A DNA stretch of 64,000 bases, from assembly GCF_035117555.1 (NCBI RefSeq), contig NZ_JAYKPK010000013.1, positions 7,437 to 71,436 of the forward strand, given 5' to 3'. This DNA is from Yoonia sp035117555 (GTDB taxonomy: Bacteria > Pseudomonadota > Alphaproteobacteria > Rhodobacterales > Rhodobacteraceae). Every line of letters starts with the position of its first letter. Within the stretch, counting starts at the first letter, position 1. A model generated the notes under the pieces. That model was not told where the DNA came from and ran no database searches. It saw only the letters and a program-made list of their open reading frames with translations. Shown one piece after another: positions 58,046 through 64,000 of this stretch. The position numbers were made by a program, and so were the translations under genes.

Positions 58046-58327
58046 TTAGCGTTGACGTTCAGAGACCACCGCTATCATGCCACCTATGATGCGGGCTCCT
58101 GCCTTTGCAGCAGCGCCAGCCATTCCCACGCCGACAGCAGTAGCAAGGTTAGTCGCATCCCTGCCGTTGAATGGGTCGTAACGACCACGACTGTTTCTTG
58201 CCGCAGAATTTTGTCTCGCGAATTCGTTTTGGCGGTTTTCTCGGTCACGATCGCGGCGACCGCCGCCTCCACCAAAGCTGACGGTGCTGTCGAGATCAGT
58301 AAACGCATTTCTGTAAACAATAGCCAT
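58046..58327 (-). CDS. peptide precursor 1 of the export locus
   Basis: A 93-residue protein with a strong AGGAAGGA site. Residues 8-22 (AFTDLDSTVSFGGGG) are nearly identical to the second precursor. An Arg/Asn/Asp-rich region (about 23-55) follows, then a Gly/Ala-rich hydrophobic tail (LATAVGVGMAGAAAKAGARI) and VSERQR. The conserved N-terminus followed by divergent sequence is what is expected of a leader plus core peptide, with the Gly run as a likely cleavage region. The only Lys is in AAAKAG. The hydrophobic tail recalls class II microcins. Confidence 0.75.
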   Translation of the reverse strand: MAIVYRNAFTDLDSTVSFGGGGGRRDRDRENRQNEFARQNSAARNSRGRYDPFNGRDATNLATAVGVGMAGAAAKAGARIIGGMIAVVSERQR

Positions 58328-58328
58328 T

Positions 58329-58490
58329 GTGTCGTCCTTCCTGTCGCGATCAGGGTCTGCTATCCTGACCGCATTGCTGTTTGCCGGGTTTTCCTGCCCG
58401 GCGGCTCAATCAGGTGGGGGAAGCTGAACTCTTCCCTCACCCACTTCACGCAACACAACTTCAGCGCGAAATTGTGATTCCGTCAATACC
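58329..58490 (-). repeat. duplicated leader region, copy 1
   Basis: A 162-bp segment immediately upstream of precursor 1, matching 59665-59826 over its full length with scattered substitutions and no net length change. It contains the ribosome-binding site, a hairpin (GCCGGG / CCCGGC, 58383-58402) and an imperfect palindrome CACAACTTC-N5-GAAATTGTG at 58454-58476. It ends at the position corresponding to the stop codon of the oxygenase gene in the intact copy. Confidence 0.88.
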
Positions 58491-58797
58491 GCAATGAATG
58501 CATCGCCGAAATATTCAGGCTGTCGCCGACACAACCCTGATAGGCACAGCACGCTAGTTAATCAGCCGTTCGCCTGGGTCCAGTACGAACGACAGACACT
58601 TCGGCTCCCTCACCTTTGGGTAGATGTCTGAACTGACCCCTTTTTTGACAAGACACTTGGGCTTAACCTATAAGTCCTATTTATTGGGCTGAGCACGCCC
58701 TTACATCTGATAGATAAGTCATTAAGGATGGCGGCCGACGCGGCCGCTTGCACCCGATCACCTGAGGCAGATAGCCGGTTAGCAGCTCGGACCACAC
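58491..58797 (-). pseudogene. decayed 3' remnant of a second oxygenase (cupin_8) gene
   Basis: On the minus strand the segment before the repeat reads DIYPKVREPKCLS then a stop. This corresponds to SIYPKAKEAKCLSV near the end of the intact oxygenase. Further right, 58748-58786 matches 60070-60108 of the intact gene (CTTGCRCCCGATCAC core). Stops and indels break the frame. This is therefore the relic of a duplicated oxygenase gene that once preceded precursor 1. Confidence 0.75.
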
Positions 58798-58843
58798 CAT
58801 CTACAGCGTTCAGCCAAGCGAGGTGTTCGGTGTTGTGAGCGAA
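58798..58843 (-). pseudogene. fragment of a duplicated M16 peptidase gene
   Basis: A short stretch resembling 57560-57610 within the catalytic M16 gene (shared core AGGTGTTCGGTGT on the plus strand, coding around HYTEHLAWLNA). It directly abuts the oxygenase remnant, so a deletion has joined the two genes. Confidence 0.55.
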
Positions 58844-59137
58844 AGGACCCTCACCAGAAGTATGATCATTATGGCATCGATACGGGTCGTTGGTCTGTCT
58901 AGTGTAAGATTAATAAACGCACCGGGGTGGACGTCAGCCAAGACGGTCGTCCTGGTTGTCAAAAACAAGCTCGCTGCCACTATAAAAGATACCGCTGCGC
59001 AGCGAGGCATTAAGCGTGATTTCATCACTATTGTCTCTGATTACGCACTGACTTTTTCCAAACACATCGCTTTCAGCTAGGCGCAACGAAATAAATCTTT
59101 GTTGTAGGCCTGTTCTTCGGCTGTTCCTCCAAATTTT
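58844..59137 (-). pseudogene. possible decayed small membrane gene and spacer
   Basis: A 72-residue frame (59028-58810) has a hydrophobic start and an HPGAFINLTL stretch. This faintly parallels YPYASFINIAF of small membrane protein 1. Its last residues come from the M16 fragment, so it is probably a relic rather than a gene. Low confidence. Confidence 0.35.
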
Positions 59138-59302
59138 TTAGCTTCTTTTACTTAGATACATGTTGGTAAGAGTAACGGTAACTCCCGCGCCTAACCCTGC
59201 AAGAAGACTTCCCACAACATCATTTGCTCCCAAGAAACTTGATGATCTAAGGGCAAAAAAAGCTATGATCGATGCGATCAATAGAGTTATTGTTGTTTTC
59301 AT
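59138..59302 (-). CDS. small membrane protein 2 (candidate immunity/accessory)
   Basis: A 54-residue protein from ATG 59302. Two hydrophobic helices (ITLLIASIIAFFALRSSS and GSLLAGLGAGVTVTLTNMYL) are followed by a basic end (SKRS). It follows precursor 2 with a hairpin between, mirroring the precursor 1/small membrane protein 1 arrangement. The two small proteins share size, topology and position, but I see no strong sequence identity. That would fit immunity proteins matched to different peptides. Confidence 0.65.
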   Translation of the reverse strand: MKTTITLLIASIIAFFALRSSSFLGANDVVGSLLAGLGAGVTVTLTNMYLSKRS

Positions 59303-59320
59303 GATACTTTCCACTTTTAG

Positions 59321-59348
59321 TAATTGGGACGACAAAGCGCCCCAATTA
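59321..59348 (-). terminator. intercistronic hairpin after precursor 2
   Basis: An 8-bp stem (TAATTGGG / CCCAATTA) around a 12-nt loop, 7 nt past the precursor 2 stop codon. It parallels the hairpin after precursor 1. Confidence 0.5.
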
Positions 59349-59354
59349 TTAGGC

Positions 59355-59660
59355 TTAATTGTTCGAAATATAGTCCCCGATGGTTGCAACTGCAGCAGCA
59401 GCAGCCCCTAGGGGGCCACCAGTGATCGCACCGGCAACAAAGGCTGTTGCAGGTCCAATAGCTGATTTAATGCCGCCGTGGTCATACATGTGGCCACCGT
59501 CCTTGTAGCTACCATGTATAGAGTTGGGTGAAGCGCCATAAGAAGGTTTGCTGCTGGATGATGAGCTCTTCGGCTTCGGCTTCTTCTTCTTACTACCGCC
59601 GCCGCCAAAACTGACGGTGCTGTTGAGATCCGTAAACGCCGTGTTCTGAACGTTTGACAT
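59355..59660 (-). CDS. peptide precursor 2 of the export locus
   Basis: A 101-residue protein with the same AGGAAGGA site. Residues 8-22 (AFTDLNSTVSFGGGG) match precursor 1. A Lys-rich block (SKKKKPKPK), a Ser run, a Tyr/His/Gly-rich middle (GSYKDGGHMYDHGG) and a Gly/Ala-rich hydrophobic tail (IGPATAFVAGAITGGPLG) follow. The many Lys are obvious candidates for acylation by the HlyC-like enzyme encoded upstream, and Lys/His/Asn for hydroxylation by the oxygenase. The gene lies between the oxygenase and small membrane protein 2. Confidence 0.75.
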   Translation of the reverse strand: MSNVQNTAFTDLNSTVSFGGGGSKKKKPKPKSSSSSSKPSYGASPNSIHGSYKDGGHMYDHGGIKSAIGPATAFVAGAITGGPLGAAAAAVATIGDYISNN

Positions 59661-59664
59661 TTTC

Positions 59665-59826
59665 GTGTCGTCCTTCCTGTCGCGGTCGGGGTCTGTTATC
59701 CTCTCCGCATTGCTGTTTGCCGGGGTTTTCTGCCCAGCGGCTCAATCGGGTGAGGAAAGCTGAACTCTTTCCTCACCCACTTCGCGCAACACAACTTCAG
59801 CGCGAAATTGTGATTCCGTCAATACC
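59665..59826 (-). repeat. duplicated leader region, copy 2
   Basis: The 162-bp partner of 58329-58490. It carries the last codons of the oxygenase gene, the palindrome CACAACTTC-N5-GAAATTGTG (59790-59812), a weaker version of the hairpin and the ribosome-binding site of precursor 2. Confidence 0.88.
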
Positions 59827-60940
59827 TCCAGAAGTGGCTAACAGACATATTGGGGCTGTCGCCTGCATAAACCTGATGGAACCAACCCGCCGGCTGCACG
59901 ATAAGCTCACCCGGGTTCAACGTAACCGAAAGGCACTTCGCCTCTTTAGCCTTTGGGTATATGCTGTAATCTGGCGCTTCGGGTTTGAACCAGCATGGTT
60001 GATAGTTGTTGTAGCTTTTCATCGGGTAGATCAGGTCCTCTTGATCCGCCGAATAAAGATCGAGCCGCTTGCGCCCGATCACTTGAAGCAGAAAGCCGGT
60101 CAGCGGGTCGCGGTGCAGGCTTGATGTAGGGATATGCGTCGGCACCGCGCCCAGCCACAACTGCGGCGGGATGAAATCTTCCCGGTCAAAGAACAGCGGG
60201 CCAAAGTCCGCCCACATTTCTTCCGGCAGATTGGCCCCCTCGGTGTAGGGCTTCACAAAACCCTCGATCATATCGTCGTAGGGGTTCGCCTCGAAGGCTT
60301 TCAGCTCGTCAACAAACTCCGCCATGGTTTGGCGCTGGGTGGCTGACCGGACCCGCACGACAGCATCGCCGTAACGTTCTGCCAGCTTATCGATCGACCA
60401 GTCCCTGCAGGGCGGTGACGGCTCAAGCCCTGTAATAACGACGGGACGGCTTTCCGCCATGACCTCGAGGATCTGCCGCTGTGTCGGCTGATGCAGGTAT
60501 TCGATCTGCGTCAGGTTGCGATATCCTTTGGCAGCATGAAGCCGTCCGGCTTTGCGGAACCGCGCCAAGGTCCAGTTGCTCGGTCGGATGCAGGACTTGG
60601 CAAGATGATTTGCGAAAGCGAGGTTGCCGGTGAAGGCGACTGTCCCGATGACGTCCGGGTCGCGCCAGTCAAGGATCTCGAATTCGTTAAATATCCGGTG
60701 GATCGTCGCGATCGGGATAGTGACCTGCGTATCCGTGTCACGGTCCAAGTTGTCACGTTCAATCAGCAACGCGTCGTCATACCGCGCGATAAAGCTTTGC
60801 TCTGGGAGTTCAGGGATCGTGATGCGGACCGTGCCGCGAATGCCCTCAGGGTTTTCGAAACCTGTTTGCAACAAGTCGGCGAAGCCCTCGATGGCGGCTA
60901 TGTCACTTTCGAACGCAGATGCCGGGTATGCGACGTTCAT
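59819..60940 (-). CDS. JmjC/cupin_8 2-oxoglutarate-Fe(II) oxygenase with N-terminal SCP2-like region
   Basis: A 373-residue protein from ATG 60940, which overlaps the acyltransferase stop as ATGA behind AGGAGG. Residues about 10-120 look like an SCP2-type lipid-binding domain (EGIRGTVRITIPELPEQSF, GTVAFTGNLAFANHL). The cupin_8/JmjC core has the iron ligands H276-x-D278 (SLHRDPL) and H355 (PAGWFHQV), with K291 to bind 2-oxoglutarate. Such enzymes hydroxylate protein side chains. Its place directly before a precursor gene makes the peptides the natural substrates. Confidence 0.88.
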   Translation of the reverse strand: MNVAYPASAFESDIAAIEGFADLLQTGFENPEGIRGTVRITIPELPEQSFIARYDDALLIERDNLDRDTDTQVTIPIATIHRIFNEFEILDWRDPDVIGTVAFTGNLAFANHLAKSCIRPSNWTLARFRKAGRLHAAKGYRNLTQIEYLHQPTQRQILEVMAESRPVVITGLEPSPPCRDWSIDKLAERYGDAVVRVRSATQRQTMAEFVDELKAFEANPYDDMIEGFVKPYTEGANLPEEMWADFGPLFFDREDFIPPQLWLGAVPTHIPTSSLHRDPLTGFLLQVIGRKRLDLYSADQEDLIYPMKSYNNYQPCWFKPEAPDYSIYPKAKEAKCLSVTLNPGELIVQPAGWFHQVYAGDSPNMSVSHFWRY

Positions 60941-61389
60941 GCAAAGGCCTCCTCTTTTGCCTTGCGCAGATTGACCCCGGTCCAACGATTGACGCGGCGC
61001 ACAGACCCGTCCCGGTTTCGGCGCAGGCTCGTGGCCACCTGATCTGGAAAGATGTTGTGTGTCATGTCGTGCAAAACTTCGCGGATGTTGTCGTAGGGGG
61101 TGATCCAGTCATTGAAGAACAGTCGGTCGCCACACTCCCACTCATCTTCAGTCAGGGCGCGGCCTGTCGCGTGGATATCGCATTCGACCTCTTCAGAAAG
61201 CCAGGCCCAAGTGACCATGGCCGTCGGAACCCCTTCAGCTGTAAGGTAAAATCTGCATTGTCCGGACCAGAGCGCGGGTAAGATTTCCACGCGGAAATAA
61301 TCGCCAAACGCGAACTGGCGGTGGTATTCCGCCTGCGCCAAGAGTTCGAGCGCATAGCCGACGCTGGCGTAATAGTCGACCCTCACCAT
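60937..61389 (-). CDS. HlyC/RtxC-type lysine acyltransferase
   Basis: A 150-residue protein from ATG 61389, which overlaps the preceding stop (ATGGTGA) and has an AGGA site. A longer upstream frame is rejected. The family layout is complete: catalytic H23 (AEYHRQF), PALWSGQCRFYL, TAMVTWAWLS, catalytic D94 (FFNDWITPY) and FPDQVATSLRRN. HlyC enzymes move fatty acids from acyl carrier protein to internal Lys of RTX toxins. No RTX toxin is encoded here, so the short precursors are the likely targets. Confidence 0.9.
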   Translation of the reverse strand: MVRVDYYASVGYALELLAQAEYHRQFAFGDYFRVEILPALWSGQCRFYLTAEGVPTAMVTWAWLSEEVECDIHATGRALTEDEWECGDRLFFNDWITPYDNIREVLHDMTHNIFPDQVATSLRRNRDGSVRRVNRWTGVNLRKAKEEAFA

Positions 61390-62525
61390 GCCAGCTGTTC
61401 CTGTCTTGCACTGCGGACATGCCGTGCGGTGACAGCCTCTGCATGACCCAAATGGACTTCCAACGCTTGCTGCAGTAAAAGGTGATCGCCAAACGGTGCG
61501 GCCTGCCGTGTAATCGTGACCGCACCGGCACCTGCAGGTTTCGTCCAAGTCGCATATGCGACCGGCTTGCGATCATCATTTAATGCGATGAACGCTGTAC
61601 TATTCCGAAGGTGCTCAAGCAGCCCGCTATAGTAATCTTCGATCCGTTTTTCTGACTCACCTTGCCAATAATCGATATCGAGCAGCGCCATCGCACCGAG
61701 ACTGCGGTAAGCGTCAATCGTGGGTTGGGACATATCGAGTGCCGTCATTGGTGGCAGATAGATTGCGAGATCACCAGCCATATTTGCCATGCACTCGATC
61801 GGCAGATGCTGCATGCCGAGGCGGCCGGATGAGAATAGGTCACGATACCAATCGCCGGCTCCGCGTCGGTGCAGCTGAACAGCTGCAAGGCGCGCCAGAG
61901 GATAGTTCAAGCGATACTGATAAGGTGTTTCTGGGTCATTCAGAGCGTCGGAAAGCGCGTCCAGATCGCTACCAAGGTAACGTTCGTTTTCTGCATGCCA
62001 GACATTTGAAAGCGCGGCGTTTAGATTTGGTGCCTGTTCGCGGCAGTATGCAATCAGTGCCAGTTCTCCCAGAAATGCGCAAACCTCACGGGCTACCGGT
62101 GGCATAGGTTCGTGGTCCGACATCATGATCTGAAGCGCATGTGCGACCTCATGTGCAAGACATATCAGGTCATCAGCGCGTCCATCCCACTCCATCCTGA
62201 TGACAGGCGCGCGCTCAGGACCAAGATCTTCCGTATGTGGAAGTTCTTCCCCACAAGAGAAGCCAGCGAACTCAACTCGCGCAAGCAGCTCCGTGACCTC
62301 ACCTAAACCACCAAACAAAGTTGAGAAAGCGGGAACGACATATGCCTGCAGGTTATAATCCAGCTCTCCATAAAGAGCTGCGTGCTGGTCACCACCATAA
62401 GTCTCAGCCTCTTCGCGAAAAAAAGGAGCGTGAACCAAGCTATTTGCACCGTTTGCAGCAATGATATCAGCAATGGTCGAGGTACTTAGAGAGTGAGCTC
62501 TCTTCCAATCATCGATGCTAAACAT
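61383..62525 (-). CDS. gluzincin-like metallopeptidase fused to a degenerate HlyC-like domain
   Basis: A 380-residue cytoplasmic protein from ATG 62525 (GAGGGG upstream). H125-E126-x-x-H129 (LAHEVAHAL) with E147 (AREVCAFLGE) resembles the zinc site of M3 oligopeptidases, with a shorter ligand spacing. Residues about 290-375 (ALLDIDYWQGESEKRIED, RKPVAYATW) align by pattern with the first part of HlyC, but the catalytic His is replaced. The non-catalytic HlyC-like part may bind the precursors or the active acyltransferase. It is the first gene of the operon. Confidence 0.75.
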   Translation of the reverse strand: MFSIDDWKRAHSLSTSTIADIIAANGANSLVHAPFFREEAETYGGDQHAALYGELDYNLQAYVVPAFSTLFGGLGEVTELLARVEFAGFSCGEELPHTEDLGPERAPVIRMEWDGRADDLICLAHEVAHALQIMMSDHEPMPPVAREVCAFLGELALIAYCREQAPNLNAALSNVWHAENERYLGSDLDALSDALNDPETPYQYRLNYPLARLAAVQLHRRGAGDWYRDLFSSGRLGMQHLPIECMANMAGDLAIYLPPMTALDMSQPTIDAYRSLGAMALLDIDYWQGESEKRIEDYYSGLLEHLRNSTAFIALNDDRKPVAYATWTKPAGAGAVTITRQAAPFGDHLLLQQALEVHLGHAEAVTARHVRSARQEQLAW

Positions 62526-63127
62526 ACACCCCTCACAGGTTGAACTTGGCACAATATATCACCCCTTTAGATTGCATATGGATGAATTTTGTGTGATCTG
62601 AGTCAAGCCATAAAAGCTTTGAAAAAGATATTTTTCACGAGGCACCACTTATGCGAGCTTTCAACCATAAGCGTGTATAAAAATGCTATTGGCTAGAGCG
62701 CCGCTGCGCGGCCGGATGCTGCGCGATGCTCAAGTGACCGCTTTGACGACTGCCGCCAAACTGACTGAAAATCCGCAAAGGGCCCTTCGCGTACGTTGGT
62801 GGATGCCTACAGGTCGGAGCATATTATCAGTGTCGAGCTTCAACGCACAACGCCAGAGTGGCGTCTTGGCGATATGGCATAGCTGGTTACCCAGGGTTTT
62901 ATCGCGAGTCTCGGTCAGAAGGCCTGCCCATTCGACTGGCCGCAGGACGCAGGACGAGAATGCTGCCATTTCCCACCAGCCGACCGTATCCCAATCCTTC
63001 GGCTCACAATTGAAGGCATTGAACAAGACAGCTTGTCAATCGGCACCCAATATTGGTTCTGACGCAGATTTGGTGCAGCTGCGGCATGCCTACGCTACAT
63101 TTCGGCAGTCTTTGAAGGAGGTTGCCG
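62526..63127. other. intergenic region before the operon and the transposase
   Basis: About 600 nt. The left 150 nt are AT-rich and should contain the promoter of the minus-strand operon; a candidate TTGACT lies around 62605-62610 on that strand. Further right a 98-residue minus-strand frame (63026-62730) exists with motifs such as AKTPLWRCALKLDTD. It might be a relic of a mobile-element gene, but I cannot assign it. Confidence 0.45.
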
Positions 63128-64000
63128 ATGGCGTCATGGTTTTCGCGAAAGGATTTTCTGCCCGCAGGTCTCAAGGCCGAACAGGTTGAACTGGCTGGGA
63201 ACACAATCCGGGTTCAATCCCGGTCCGCAAAAGCCGCTGCGGCCTGTCCGCGCTGTGGCACGGTTTCAAACCATGTCCACCGCAGATATAGGCGCCGCCC
63301 AGCCGATCTACCCGCGCATGACCGAAAGGTAGAACTAATCTTGTTGGTCCGGCGATTTCGATGCCGGGCCATGCATTGCCCAACCGGAGTTTTCGCCGAG
63401 CGGTTTCCACCTGCTGTGACCCGGCCACATGCGCGGCGCACGTCACGCCTGCAAGGGGTGGTCCGCTATCTAGGTCTCGCTCTCGGCGGACGTCCTGCAC
63501 AATCGCTTGCTGAACGGCTCGGACTGCCCGTGAGTAAAGATACCTTCCTGCGCAGCGTTCGCGTGGGGCCGGGGTCAAGACCAGTGAGCCCCGCATCATC
63601 GGCATCGACGACTGGGCATGGAGCAAAGGCCAGAGATACGGCACATTGATTTGCGATCTTGAGCGGCGACGGGTTATCGACCTGCTGCCGGATCGAGAAC
63701 CCGCCACTGTCGAAGCATGGCTGCGTGCCCACCCTGAGATCGAGATCGTCGCCCGTGACCGAAACGGCGGCTACGGTGGCGCTGTCTCTCGCGCCTTACC
63801 TCGGGCTGTTCAAGTTGCTGATCGCTGGCATCTTCTGGAGAATGCGAGCGCGGTCTTCCTGGCTGCAGTGCAGCGGAGCATGCCCGCTATCCGCAAGGCA
63901 ATCGGGGTGGAGACACTTGATCCAAAGCTTCTAACAGCAGCTGAGAAGCTGCAATACGAGGGATATCAGCGCCGCCAACAGACTAATCGCATGGTTCGCC
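63128..64000 (+). pseudogene. ISL3-family transposase, frameshifted and cut by the window edge
   Basis: Starts at ATG 63128 (GGAGG 7 nt upstream). The N-terminal zinc-finger of ISL3 transposases is present (CPRCGTVSNHVHRRY). Near 63565-63585 the reading frame moves by -1 nt. It continues as IIGIDDWAWSKGQRYGTLI (first catalytic Asp) and EIVARDRNGGYGG (second Asp) to the end of the window. No recognised slippery heptamer sits at the shift, so a point deletion is likelier than programmed shifting. Terminal repeats were not found. Confidence 0.8.

Noticed and set aside
58810..59028. A third small membrane/secreted protein
   Set aside because: Its end is formed by the M16 fragment and its middle only faintly resembles small membrane protein 1, so it fits a decayed relic better than a gene.
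61390..61548. 53-residue Cys-rich N-terminal extension of the HlyC-like protein
   Set aside because: It overlaps the preceding gene entirely. The start at 61389 has a ribosome-binding site and gives the normal family length with the catalytic His at position 23.

Overview
The window looks like the chromosome of a marine alphaproteobacterium, most likely Rhodobacterales/Roseobacteraceae. The base composition is GC-rich, the tail genes are of gene-transfer-agent type (DUF2460, DUF2163/BR0599, NlpC/P60, gp15-like), and the accessory families (DUF3489, DUF6900, DUF6441, DUF2793) are typical of that group. The genus cannot be named from sequence alone.

Region 1 (1-17.4 kb) is an accessory island. 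It starts with the end of one gene and a probably phage-derived gene. A type I restriction-modification operon (hsdM-hsdS-three orphan genes-hsdR) follows, with a secreted cysteine-rich coiled-coil protein directly behind hsdR. Next come an exonuclease-BRCT protein, a YdeI-like protein, a TetR regulator divergent from an RND efflux pair with a visible operator, and a DUF2461 protein.

Region 2 (17.4-51.7 kb) holds the late genes of a siphovirus-like prophage. In order these are a ParB-methyltransferase, a short minus-strand cluster, terminase, gpW-like protein, lambda-type portal, protease with nested scaffold, decoration protein, capsid protein, neck genes, tail tube, a tail assembly chaperone with a clear A-AAA-AAC -1 frameshift site, tape measure, GTA-like baseplate genes, DUF2793, and a lysis cassette (M15 endolysin plus nested spanins). 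Two non-phage blocks sit inside the structural genes. One is a GNAT/DUF1778 toxin-antitoxin pair with an M15-like moron (29.4-31.0 kb). The other is a bacterial regulatory cassette (ECF sigma, YCII, DUF1905, SRPBCC, MarR; 39.5-43.5 kb) that separates gp12-like from gp13-like genes. No integrase is visible.

Region 3 (52.0-62.6 kb, all minus strand) is the most interesting part: a compact locus that looks like an undescribed ribosomal peptide export and modification system. It encodes a metallopeptidase fused to a degenerate HlyC-like domain, an intact HlyC-type lysine acyltransferase, a JmjC/cupin_8 oxygenase, two short precursor-like peptides sharing the N-terminal block AFTDL-STVSFGGGG, two tiny membrane proteins, a heterodimeric periplasmic M16 peptidase, and a type I secretion ABC transporter without its N-terminal C39-type domain together with its HlyD adaptor. 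A simple working model is that peptides are hydroxylated and/or acylated in the cytoplasm, exported by the ABC/HlyD channel, and trimmed by the M16 pair. The locus carries a fossil tandem duplication: a 162-bp leader is present twice, and between the two precursor genes lie decayed pieces of the oxygenase and M16 genes.

Region 4 (62.6-64 kb) is a gap followed by a frameshifted ISL3-family transposase that runs off the window. No tRNA, rRNA or CRISPR array was recognised.
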